From the NCBI RefSeq assembly GCF_002127325.2, contig NC_035443.2:148132415-148196414 (forward strand): a stretch of 64,000 nt of DNA, read 5' to 3'. Shown here piece after piece: positions 46,395 through 57,193 of this stretch. The position numbers and the translations under genes were made by a program. Each line of letters opens with the position of its first letter. The first letter of the stretch is position 1. The notes below the pieces were generated by a model. That model did not search any database. It worked only from the letters and a program-made list of their open reading frames with translations, and was not told the origin of the DNA. Source of the stretch: Helianthus annuus (taxonomy: Eukaryota; Streptophyta; Magnoliopsida; Asterales; Asteraceae).

Positions 46395-46792
46395 GTCAGG
46401 TTGAAACTTTTGTTTTTATTATCAATTGTTTCTCGGACTCGTTTAGACACGTTTTAAGTCCTGTTTAACTAAAGCATTTCATGTTTATGAAATGTAGGTA
46501 CACCTTGGATGCCGGAAGACGATCAAACTCAACGAAGAACCGAACACGATATAGATACACGCTTCCGCACTTTGCCATGTTGTAAATCACCTAGGGTCAA
46601 AACCGTTAAAATATTAGTTTTGACTTTGATACCTAAGGATTAAACATATGTTCACGTGATGTGGAATAACTCATGATTTGTAAAAGTTTTAATAAACCCG
46701 TATTTTTATAGCATGTGCAGTCTTAACTACACATCTAATCGTTGGTAATTACATACATAATCGTTAATTATTAACTAGGGTGTTACATGAGT

Positions 46793-49609
46793 GACCAATC
46801 TCGTGCCACACAATAGGCGATCGATATCTTCTACCATACAAAGCCTTGAAAGGTGCCATTTGGATCCTGGCATGATAGCTGTTATTGTACGAGAATTCCA
46901 CCAATGGCAGGGGTTTGTTCCAACTACCACCAAAATCTATGACACACGCTCGGAGCATGTCTTCAAGAGTACGGATCGTTCTTTCAGTCTGTCCGTCGGT
47001 TTGAGGATGGAATGCAGTACTCAGATTAAGCGACGTACCAAGGGCCGCTTGAAACATTTCCCACAATCGCGAAGTGAACCGAGCGTCACGATCTGAAATG
47101 ATGTCACGAGGCGTACCATGATTACGAATGATCTCGTCGGTGTAGATTTGGGCTAGTCGTTCCACCTTGTAGTCTTCCCGTATCGGCAAAAAGTGGGCCG
47201 ATTTCGTTAGACGATCGACTATAACCCAAATACTGTCGTGACCTGATGGCGTGGGCGGGAGTTTTGTTATGAAATCCATAGCTATACTCCCCACTTCCAT
47301 ATAGGTATCGGCGGTTGTTCGAGTAAGCCAGAAGGTCTTTGATGTTCAGCCTTGACTCTTGCGCAAGTTAAGCAACTTCCAACGTAGAGGGCGATATCCC
47401 GTTTCATGCCCGACCACCAGTACTTATAACGAAGGTCCTGGTACATCTTGTCAGCGCCGAGATGAATGGAGTATCGGGATTTATGGGCTTCATTCATGAT
47501 AATCTTTCGCAAATCGGTCCGTTTAGGGATCCAAATTCGGTCCAGATAATAGAATATCCCATCTGATTTACTTACTAACTGAGCTCCATCGTGATAGATC
47601 CTCTCTTTCTTCAATGTACGCTCGTTAAAGCAAGCATGTTGAGCTTCGCGGATACGGGTTTCGAGATTGTGCTGGGCTTGGATGTTTCGGGTACTGAGCA
47701 CGTAACTCTTTCTGCTGAGCGCGTCGGCAACCACATTCGCCTTGCCTGGGTGATAACGAATCTCACAGTCGTAATCGTTGAGAAGTTCTACCCATCGTCG
47801 TTGACGCATATTAAGCTCTCTCTGATTAAAGATGTGTTGTAAACTCCTGTGATCAGTGTAGATTGTACACCTAGTGCCATACAGGTAGTGTCGCCAAATC
47901 TTCAATGCAAAGACAACCGCGCCTAGCTCGAGGTCATGGGTTGTATAGTTCTTCTCGTGGATCTTGAGCTGACGAGATGCGTAGGCTATAACCTTGTCTC
48001 GCTGCATGAGGACACAGCCGAGACCAAGGTTAGAAGCATCACAGTAGACAATGAAATTGTCGCTTCCGTCGGGCAGCGTAAGAATCGGAGCGTTGCACAG
48101 CATATGCTTGAGGGTTTGGAAGGCAGTCTCTTGTGCGTTTCCCCACACAAAAGGCTTGTCCTTATGGGTAAGAGCGGTAAGTGGCACAGCGATCTTGGAG
48201 AATCCTTCAATGAATCGTCAATAATAGCCCGCTAGTCCGAGAAAAGAACGAACTTCTGACGGGTTCTTAGGCGTAATCCAGCTTTTGACAGCTTCAATCT
48301 TCGCAGGATCGACATGGATACCCTGACTATTCACGATGTGACCCAGAAACTGAACCTCCTCCAACCAGAATTCGCACTTGGAGAACTTGGCATAGAGTTG
48401 GTTCCCCTGAAGTAACTCGAGAACCAAACGTAGATGTTGCGCGTGTTCGGCTTTCGTTTTGGAATAAATCAAGACATCGTCGATGAACACGATGACGAAA
48501 CGGTCAAGGTAAGGTTTACACACGCGATTCATCAGGTCCATAAAAACCGCGGGTGCGTTGGTTAGACCAAAGGGCATAACAACAAATTCGTAATGGCCAT
48601 AACGGGTTCAAAAAGCGGTTTTGGGGATGTCTTCCTCTTGAATCCGCAATTGATGGTAGCCTGAGCGTAAGTCGATCTTCGAGAAACATGATGCACCTTG
48701 TAGCTGATCAAACAAATTGTCGATTCGGGGCAAGGGGTATCGGTTCTTGATGGTTAGCTTATTCAATTCCCGATAGTCGATGCACATCCAGAACGACCCG
48801 TCCTTCTTTTTGACGAAAAGGACTGGCGCGCCCCAAGGAGAGGTGCTTGGGCGAATAAAGCCTTTTTCGAGTAATTCCTGGAGTTGGTTCGAGAGTTCCC
48901 ACATTTCGGATGGAGCGAGTCGATAAGGGGCTTTGGCAACGGGGTTAGCTCCAGGAATGAGGTCGATGCGGAAGTCGATATCACGACTTGGTGGCAGTCC
49001 GGGAAGATCGTCAGGGAACACCTGAGGAAATTCACGAACCACGGGAACGTTTTTGACTTCAACTTTCTTTTTCTTTTCCTTCTCCGCTACTACAATGTTG
49101 GCTAAGAAGGCTCGGTATTCCTTGCGGAGATACTTGCTGGCTTGAATACAAGACATGAGCTTGAGACCTTTCGACGCTGTTTCACCGTAGACACACAATA
49201 GATCACCATTCGCGAGCGAGAATCGAATCATCTTTTCGAAGCATATGACTTCAGCATGGGTTTCGCGAAGAAAGTCCATGCCTACTATGACATCAAAGCT
49301 TCCGAGTTGCATTGGAATAAGGTCAATTGGGAAGATATGATTGTTGAGTTCGAGAGTACAATCACGGAGTACAGAATTAACGGCAATAGTTCTTCCCGTA
49401 GCGACTTCGACTTCGAATGACGAGGACAGATAAGAGCACTTACGACTAAGGAGCTTCTCAAATTCAAATGACACAAAGCAGTTATCGGCTCCAGTATCAA
49501 ACAGACATGATGCATAAATACCATTCACAAGGAACGTACCATGAACCACGTTGTTATCCGCCTGAGCCTGACGGGCATTGATGTTGAAGGTTCGGGCATG
49601 GGCTGCTTG
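46793..49609 (-). pseudogene. Gypsy protease, reverse transcriptase, RNase H and integrase core, broken
   Basis: In order on the minus strand: aspartic protease [13 protein letters not shown]; reverse transcriptase with [31 protein letters not shown] and catalytic FIDDVLIYS; RNase [14 protein letters not shown]; integrase zinc site ([16 protein letters not shown]); integrase core with [16 protein letters not shown] and [10 protein letters not shown]. Two TGA stops (about 48608-48610 and 48218-48220) stand where relatives have Arg codons, consistent with CGA to TGA. A frameshift lies at about 47285. The segment follows gag in the same frame, as in chromoviruses with one gag-pol. It cannot yield an active polyprotein. 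Confidence 0.93.
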
Positions 49610-50875
49610 CTACTGTTGTTGAGGCTGCTGTTGTTGCTGCTGGGGCTCTTGCTTAACCACCCTGTTCGGGCACCTGTTTGCAAAGTGGTTAGGGTCACCA
49701 CATGCAAAGCAGACTCGAGCATTGACTGCTGGTGCTTGAGCTGCTTGTTGGCCTTGAGGGGCAGGGAGTAGAGCTTGGTTGACAGTAGCTTGAACTGGGG
49801 CTTGACGGGGACCATAGCGACAGTTTGCAGTGAAGTGACCGTAAAGGTTGTAGTGAGCGCAAAAACGACAGGCTAGACCCATCGGGTGATGATACGAGCA
49901 CGTTGGGCAGAGTGGGTGAAGGCCTGTGTATGCACGCTTCGCTGGCGGTGCATTGATCACTGGAGCTGAGCGAGGGTGCTGTTGCTGTTGAGCTGGTACA
50001 GCTTGTAGAGGAGTGGCAGTTGTCGCGGCAGCACAACTCTTGTTGCTGGAGCTGTTGTTGTTGTGCTTCTTCTTTCTTCTCGATGACTTGGAGGATTGAG
50101 CAGATGAGTCGGTGGGTGCTGCAGTGGCTTGGTGCAGAGACTTGGTTTGCTTATCCCAAAAACCAGACTTTACTCGCTTGTCATTTATCTTAGCGGCGAG
50201 TAGGTAGGTTTCTTCGATCGTTGCTGGCTTGGCGGCGTGAACAAAGTCGGCTACACAGTCGGGCAGGGCTCGAATGTACTTCTTGATGGCTTGATCCGAG
50301 GTCTTGACTTGATCGGGACATATGATGCTAAGTTGCTTGAAGCGAGCGGTGAGAGCAGCGTTGTCTCCATCCTTCTGCTTGATTCCCCAGAACTCGTCCT
50401 CCAGCTTTTGACGTTCATGAGGAGGGCAGAATTCGTCGATCATAATTGCCTTCAACTCCTCCCATGTTAGCTCGTAAGCTGCATCATTTCCGCATTTGTT
50501 TCGTTTGGCCGTCCACCAGTCTAGAGCACGGGACTGGAAGACGCCTGTAGCATTGAGAGTGCGGAGATGTTTAGGACATCCGCTCTGGCGCAGAGTGACT
50601 TCGACTGAGTCGAACCAGTGAAACATGGCTGTAGGACCATCTTCGCCAGTGAACTCTTTTGGTCCGCATGCTTTGAACTGCTTGAAGCTGAAAGTAGCCT
50701 TGCTTGAATCCTTAGGGTTTTCAGCTCGGGATTCTTCAGACGTTTTACTGGCATTTTCATACGCCTCACTCACGGCTTTCGCCACTTGCATGGAGATGAT
50801 AGCAGCGAGACGCCTGTCTCTCTTTTCTTGGCGGGTAAGTGGGGTTCGGTGTCCGGATGACGACATGGTCTGCAT
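49610..50875 (-). CDS. Gypsy gag
   Basis: A 421-codon frame from ATG at 50875. The capsid part shows FKACGPKEFTGEDGPTAMFH and TWEELKAIMIDEFCPPHE, typical of chromovirus gag. It ends with zinc-knuckle-like sites CRFCAHYNLYGHFTANC (about residue 335) and CFACGDPNHFANRC (about 390), then a Gln-rich run. A TAG at 49612-49610 ends it inside that run, and the protease follows in the same frame. Most relatives have one gag-pol frame, so the stop is probably a CAG to TAG change, although a translated-through stop cannot be excluded. Confidence 0.9.
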   Translation of the reverse strand: MQTMSSSGHRTPLTRQEKRDRRLAAIISMQVAKAVSEAYENASKTSEESRAENPKDSSKATFSFKQFKACGPKEFTGEDGPTAMFHWFDSVEVTLRQSGCPKHLRTLNATGVFQSRALDWWTAKRNKCGNDAAYELTWEELKAIMIDEFCPPHERQKLEDEFWGIKQKDGDNAALTARFKQLSIICPDQVKTSDQAIKKYIRALPDCVADFVHAAKPATIEETYLLAAKINDKRVKSGFWDKQTKSLHQATAAPTDSSAQSSKSSRRKKKHNNNSSSNKSCAAATTATPLQAVPAQQQQHPRSAPVINAPPAKRAYTGLHPLCPTCSYHHPMGLACRFCAHYNLYGHFTANCRYGPRQAPVQATVNQALLPAPQGQQAAQAPAVNARVCFACGDPNHFANRCPNRVVKQEPQQQQQQPQQQ

Positions 50876-51966
50876 TAGACATCGTCACGAGACTCAACAC
50901 AACGAAATCGAATCTCACCTCACACGTCTGCTACTATCTAAAGCTTAGAATCACATCGAAACATATATTACGTAAACACATAAGCACATAACCACAAATG
51001 CACGTAAGCACAGAAGCACAGAGTCACATAAACACAAAAGTACGTAACCATTTAATCACAGAGGCAGTCAGAAAACAGAAACCTATCCTTCAAAGTTCGC
51101 GTGTCGCTCGTATAGCGATCGCGTATGGCATATCGAGTAGCACAGTATAGTATACCCTAACTTAGTCGTATAGCACCTCATATCGTAATATTGTCTAGAT
51201 TGCAGCAACTGGAGATCGATTAGGGATAGAATAACAGTACGAGTCGTGTGTGTCGGTTGGAATGATAGCAAAATCGAATAACATCCCAAAATATAAACAC
51301 AAAACAGAGAAAGCACACATAAACACATAAAAATCAACGAGTCATCAGAGTACGCGGTTGCGGTTCTCAGAATCGAAACACATAAAATCGAGAGATGGAT
51401 TGTCTGCGGCTACTAGACATCGACTACCCAAGGCAACTCGACTATTCACAGTGGACTTGTCATCACTTTCGACTCTATAGATTGTGTTTCTGCCTCGATT
51501 CTTAGGCATTCCACACGCGTTCCCTAGGTCATACGTCGTGAGTTCAGGTCGTTGGAGTCCATCGAGGCCTTGGTGAGATAAATAAAGTCCAGAACAAACT
51601 GCCAAGGTCAGGGTTTCACCCCTTGGCTTAGCAATTTCTTCCTTGTTTTAAGAAAAATTAAGGATAATTTCATCAAAATGGGGGTTTCACACTTGATTTG
51701 GTATAATTCTCCTCATTTATTGGCGAAAATGTCGAGATGAAGGAGTAAAATCCCCATAAGTCAGGCAAATTTTGGTCAGGAGTTTGCGGTTCTCACACCT
51801 ATTCCTGACTGAATCGCCTGACTTTAATTGAAAATTCGAGTGCAATGATAGTGAAGAATTGCAGGATAAAGCACATAAACTGGGTTTGATGGTTCCTAAC
51901 TATAGTCTAGGTCTCTAAGACAGCGACCCGGACTAGGTCGTGTCTAACCTAATTCCCTATAGTTAT
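50876..51966 (-). other. Gypsy 5' untranslated leader
   Basis: 1.1 kb between the primer site and gag. Contains A/C-rich repeats of CACATAAGCACA type (50960-51070). No coding signal. Confidence 0.6.
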
Positions 51967-51979
51967 GGCTCTGATACCA
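51967..51979 (-). other. Primer binding site of the Gypsy element
   Basis: TGGTATCAGAGCC on the minus strand, 3 nt from the end of the 5' LTR, complementary to initiator tRNA-Met. Confidence 0.9.
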
Positions 51980-51982
51980 ATC

Positions 51983-54637
51983 TGTCACACCCCAACCGAT
52001 GGCGGAATCATCGGGGCGCGGCACTGAGCGAAACAGATTGTTCAGAAGTTTCCATAACAACTATTTATATAATCCAGTTAAAGATACGTCCCATACCATA
52101 TCCCGAATAAACAAACATGTCATTACAGATAATCATCCAAACAAGAAATTCCGTTCCGATAACTCAGATTCAAATATTATTACAGCAATTGTTTATCTGC
52201 TTCTAGACCCCTATTCTGTTGACTTTCTGGCTGTAATGCCAGAGGACAAGATCTACAGACAACTATGCCCCAGATGCTTGTTCTCGGCAGACAACTATTT
52301 GTTGGGGGCTTCTAGAAACTTATACTAGCCTCGCTTTCCTAGCAAATAAGCATCCTAATTACCTGTCACATACGTTAAAATAAAGTCAATACAAAAAATG
52401 TAAAGGTGAGCATACAAGTTTGATGATAGCATATAGAGTTCGAATAGTTTACGCATAACCAGCACGTACACAGAGGAAAACGAAGCATGTCAATTATCGA
52501 CATGGACCTATCGATACCAATGACTGCGGGTTGACCGTCCGAGACGGTTCGCAATACATGATTACCACCGTAATCCATGCAAGTAATTGTCCTTAACAAC
52601 CCCCGTGTGAACGGGTGCTGAGTCCAAACTATAGTACTACGTCGTTAAGGCAGGTATACAACATTCCACGTGTAAACACAATCAACAAGCATTCATTAAG
52701 TCACGTAATACATGCATATTGGTTAGTGCTCAAATTGTTTGAATAGTGTGTTCGATTGTGATTTTGATAAGTAACATATGTAACACCCAAAAGTGCTAAA
52801 GCAAAAAGGGTTCGAGTATACTCACAGTGATTGATTATGGATTGAAGGGAGCGCTGAGAATAGGGTTAGCCTGAATAGTTCGATAGCACAACAATGAGTA
52901 ACGTGGAAAATAAGACAAGTGTGAATGGATCGAATAGGCTGGTCGATCGAACGGCAGGTTCGATCGAACGGTCTATTCGATCGGCTGGTATATCCGATTG
53001 GACAGTCCTGTTCGATCGACCGGTAGGCTCGATCGGCTGGGCCATTCGAGTGGATTGTTTCTTCCTCTGGTGTGTTTGTGTTTGAGGATTTGAACTTTTG
53101 AAGTTTTCGTTGTAGTATATGAGAACACAAAAATGTCCTTACCTTTCAGGTCGATCGATCGAACGGTCCGTTCGATCGGCCGGCTTAATCGATCGGCTGG
53201 GAACTTTTGAAGTGGTTCTCAACAAAATGTCGCTCGATCGAACAGTCTGTTCGATCGGCTGGCATTCCCTACTACGAACGAGTTGTGAAAACGATTAAGT
53301 GTTGAAGCATAGTATCTCATGATCCGAAGAGTAATGTTTACCAATCGAGTAGCGTATTCGATCGAACATCACTTCGTTAATAGTATACTTCGTGAAAATT
53401 GAAAAGTGAGACGCCATGTGCTAGCCGATCGGCTGGCCCGGTCGATCGGCTGGCATGTCCGATCGGCTGGGCTGTTCGAACAGCCTAGCCGTTCGGCCAG
53501 CAAGTCTGACCTGGTCAGCCTTTCGTCTAACTCTTGGCTGTTTAATTACTTGTCGTCATATCGAGGTAGTCTGATAACGAGTTGAACTATGATATCCTTC
53601 GTTCCTACTCGCTTCTTCGGCTTGGACAGGAATCACCCAAGTCCGGCCGGTGAACGGTTCGGAGCGTCGGTTTAGAGTTTAACCCGAAATCGGTGAACCT
53701 TGTTCATAGAACCCGAATCTTAAACCTCCTAACTGTTAGAATGATTAGTTAGCCGGTTCAAGCTCCGTTTCTACCGGTTTTAAGGTTTCGAGTGTAAAGG
53801 TTGAAGAATGTTGGAAACTATCCATAAAAATGTTAAAATTTGTAAGAATCTTAGTTTGTTTATGTGGAAATCGGTCAGATCTAAGCTATTCACGGTTGAA
53901 TGAGGCCAAAGTTTGGTGTTCTTGAAGAACACTATGATGACATCACTCAAGAACACTTAGATCTTGGTGATTTCACGGTTGGAAATCGAGTTTTGAAATA
54001 TAGAAAGGTGTAGAATCATGCAATGATCTAAAACGTACAAGAATTAGAGTGAAAACTTACCGGAGTTGAGAGAAATCTGAGAAAAGGTGAAGAAGAAGGC
54101 TGGTTCGGTCAGAGCTTTCCAAAAATGGAAAGTGTGACAATAACAGCCCTATTTATAGGCTCCAAAAGGGGGAAGTGGTAGCCGATCGGCCAGGAACTCC
54201 GATCGAATGGGCTGCTCGATCGGCTAGGAAGATGCTAGCCGATCGGCTGGCCTGTTCGATCAGGATGCCTCCTGTTCGATCCGCGACCCACTTTGGGTAT
54301 TTTGCGACGATTTTCGATGTTTCGATTTCGATGAACGATGATACGAATACGATAGAGTTCCTAGTCAAATTACTTTCAGTTCCAACTACTATATCTAACA
54401 TACAATCTTCTATAAGTCATGTTTCGATATCGGTTTCGATTGAGTTCGATTGCTTTTCGAGTTTCGATTCGATTTTCGATTGATTCGCTTGAATACCACA
54501 CCAAACATATAAATAAACACGCACAAGTAACACGTAAGGCACACACACACGTAATACAATACCAGGGTTCACATAATTCGAGTCTCGAGTTTGATTGATG
54601 AATCGATTAGCTTGATTATTGATTGATTAACTTTATC
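51983..54637 (-). repeat. 5' LTR of the Gypsy element, larger part
   Basis: Collinear with 40320-42974 (both 2655 bp) with scattered substitutions. Interrupted by the Copia-derived insert. Confidence 0.92.
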
Positions 54638-54785
54638 AGTCATCTTCACACCCCTCTCTCTTCAACTCAGAAACAAAACCCTAGAAACCCTAACTCTGAA
54701 CAAAACCAGGAGAACATCAAAGCGATGGAATCAATCATCGGATCTAGAAAACGCAAGCAACGGCCATCGGAATCCGATCCATTCG
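54638..54785 (+). other. Gene-like leader with short upstream ORF
   Basis: Contains a telo-box-like AAACCCTAGAAACCCTAAC (54677-54695) and an ATG at 54725 opening a 24-codon frame (MESIIGSRKRKQRPSESDPF...) that stops just after the gag-like frame opens. Telo-box leaders are common in plant housekeeping genes, so a captured gene 5' end is possible. Confidence 0.35.
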
Positions 54786-56645
54786 GTGGCATATTCTAAA
54801 AGGAAAGGGTCAGGATTGGGTTATAATCAAACTCCTCCTCCGTACAATGATAATTACACGTATTTACCAATGACTGAGGAGGAGATGTTGAACGAGAGTA
54901 AAATGACTTATGGTTCGAAAAATAACAAATCGTCTGTTCATGACAGACATGTTGAGCCACAAAAGTCTACTCCATTGAATTTTGTTCCCAAAGGCACAAT
55001 TGATCCTAATGTTTCATCGTCATGTGCAGATGATAGCTCTGAAGTAAAGTGTGGTGATGTTCATGGGAGTGAACCGGTCATTAGTTCAAATGTTTCTGAA
55101 CCATATTTTGAACATTATTCTGAACCAACTGAGTCTGACATTGCTTTTACTAGTTCTTTGTTTGCGTCGTTTTCTGCTTATGTTTCATCTTGTGTATCTG
55201 ATGTTTCTAACCCTTTGGTTGATGAAAGTGTCACAGGTGAGGTCCCTCAGGATACATTCAGTGAAACCACTGAAACCTCTTCCCAAGAAAATCAAGAATG
55301 TCCTGATTCTTCTTCTGAATCGGCCTCAGTGGATGTCCTTAATGTTGAATCTAGTGGGACCACATTGGAAACCGTGACTGAAAGCAAACCTCAAGTAGAT
55401 TCACATGATACATGTGTTGACGAAACATGTGTTGATGAAACTTCATCTTCTTCATCTTCTGAAATTAAAACTGAACCTGATTTTGTAAAAGAAGAAAACG
55501 GAGTTGAAATAAATGAAAAGTCACAAGAAAATGTTTCTGATAAGGGAATTAAAACAGAAACTGAATCGTCTTTTCAAAATGATCCTGATAAAATTATAAA
55601 AGACGAAAAACATCATCTATCTGAATCTCATGCCTCTGCTAGTTCTGATCAACAGGTACAGAAAGAATCAGAAAAGGCACATGGGACACAAGCAAAGCAA
55701 CCTAAGCAAGCTCGGTCATCTAGACCCACCAAATCAGCTACTGCTGCTGGCTGTCAGAATATCCACACATTGAAACGACAGACATGTTTCAACTGTGGAA
55801 TTCCTGGACACATTGCTAGAAATTGTGTTCATCGTCCAAAAGTGCAACGAAATGCCAACACTCACTCGTGTGCTGATGTTTGTGAGCCGGTTCACAACAA
55901 GCGGAATGAGTCAAAGCAAGCAGATCAAAGTCAGGGGTATGCGAAGTCTGCTTATCAAGGACAATCACGATCTCATAAGGCTCGTGACAAAGTGATTGAA
56001 AGCTCCAATATGGGAGAAAAGACGAAAAATGGTGCTCAGAGCAACAAGACTTCTGCAAACAACAAATACAAGCACCCCAATTCGTCTTCATCTAAGAGAA
56101 ATGTGCAGTCACATCCAACGCAAAAAGGACCGGTTTGTCCTTCAGGACCTGCTAGAGCGAATCAAGCGGCTCAAAACGTCTTTCCGGTGAAAAGACAAAC
56201 TTGCTACAATTGTGGCATTGCGGGTCACATTGCTAGAAACTGCACAAGGCGTCCCTACGTACCCTACTATATGCAAAATCAGAGGGTTACACCAAAGGAC
56301 AACTACCATTCTAAGCCAATGAAGGTATCTTCACCTAAGGCAATGAAGAATGTGAATCCCACGGTTAAACCTTCTGATGGGGATTGGAATGCTGCTAAAG
56401 CAAAAAGAAAACAAGCTTTGAAACCTACAAAAATTTTGAAAAATAATAAGGTTGATAAGCCAAATGTTTTGCCAAAGGCATCTAAGAAACTAGAAAAGCC
56501 TAAACAAATTTGGAGAGCAAAACAAAAAGCAGCTACGTCTCCAATCCTTGAAATTAAAGGGGACTTGTGTTTAAAAGAAGTGTCTTATTTTGATGCTTCA
56601 GGAAATCCCAGGACCACGATGGCCTGGGTACCCATGTCTTACTAA
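54786..56645 (+). CDS. Copia gag-like protein with two zinc knuckles
   Basis: A 619-codon uninterrupted frame; position 54786 is a GTG, so the true start is not certain (first ATG follows within about 30 codons). The N-terminal part reads GLGYNQTPPPYNDNYTYLP, a motif seen near the zinc knuckle in Copia gag. A long Ser/Glu-rich stretch follows. Two CX2CX4HX4C knuckles, CFNCGIPGHIARNC (about residues 335-348) and CYNCGIAGHIARNC (about 475-488), stand about 140 residues apart and look like an internal duplication. The frame ends GNPRTTMAWVPMSY and stop, with no protease or polymerase. It probably binds nucleic acid. Confidence 0.75.
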   Translation: MAYSKRKGSGLGYNQTPPPYNDNYTYLPMTEEEMLNESKMTYGSKNNKSSVHDRHVEPQKSTPLNFVPKGTIDPNVSSSCADDSSEVKCGDVHGSEPVISSNVSEPYFEHYSEPTESDIAFTSSLFASFSAYVSSCVSDVSNPLVDESVTGEVPQDTFSETTETSSQENQECPDSSSESASVDVLNVESSGTTLETVTESKPQVDSHDTCVDETCVDETSSSSSSEIKTEPDFVKEENGVEINEKSQENVSDKGIKTETESSFQNDPDKIIKDEKHHLSESHASASSDQQVQKESEKAHGTQAKQPKQARSSRPTKSATAAGCQNIHTLKRQTCFNCGIPGHIARNCVHRPKVQRNANTHSCADVCEPVHNKRNESKQADQSQGYAKSAYQGQSRSHKARDKVIESSNMGEKTKNGAQSNKTSANNKYKHPNSSSSKRNVQSHPTQKGPVCPSGPARANQAAQNVFPVKRQTCYNCGIAGHIARNCTRRPYVPYYMQNQRVTPKDNYHSKPMKVSSPKAMKNVNPTVKPSDGDWNAAKAKRKQALKPTKILKNNKVDKPNVLPKASKKLEKPKQIWRAKQKAATSPILEIKGDLCLKEVSYFDASGNPRTTMAWVPMSY

Positions 56646-57079
56646 TCTCCTTACCTTTCAGGAACAACTAAGGAGGAGCTGTTGACAATCTCTGGAATGT
56701 TGATAGCAGTTGTTCCAGAGATAAAAACGGGTAACATTTCACTGTTGCAAAAAGTTCAAATTTTTTTTACAGATGATATGTTTCCTTTGGAGGAGATAAA
56801 CGAAGTAAGAAATGATCAGCAAAAGGTACTGTTTAAATTCAGAACTTTGATTTGTCTTCAATCTGATGACAGAACGGTTAAGCAAAAATATTTTCTTTTT
56901 TTCTTAGTTTATAACCTTGTATATAAAGTGTCCTTTCTCTTGTAAATGGTAAATTTGCGCAAAAATCCAAGATTTATGCACAAATTTAGGGGGGGAGAGG
57001 AACATATAGATTTATGCACAAAAAGAAAAATTGCATGATATGGGAAGTGAAATAAATGTTCGTGTAAAGGGTTTGACCA

Positions 57080-57193
57080 ACACATGTAAGGTACCATAGC
57101 TGAAAAGACTAGGATCTACTGTGATATGTCGATAGGACACATGTAAGGTACCATAGCTGAAAAGACTAGGATCTACTGTGATATGTCGATAGG
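57080..57193. repeat. Two tandem 57-bp units
   Basis: Units 57080-57136 and 57137-57193 read the same (ACACATGTAAGGTACCATAG...GTCGATAGG). Confidence 0.92.

Larger units (their letters stand above)
43801..46787 (+). mobile_element. Solo LTR (2987 bp) inserted in the Gypsy integrase
   Basis: Ends TGTAACACCCCG and GGGTGTTACA; the duplication TGAGT is at 43796-43800 and 46788-46792. It has the same family landmarks as 9710-21752 and 12344-21040: TATA-like TTTATAAA (44147-44154), CA/TG hairpin (44171-44200), donor AAG/GTATGT (44331/44332), acceptor TGTAG (exon start 46498). The landmarks define the plus strand as sense. Confidence 0.92.

Noticed and set aside
43801..46787. Complete nested retrotransposon in the integrase
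   Set aside because: No coding region, primer site or second LTR; a single LTR with its own duplication fits a solo LTR.
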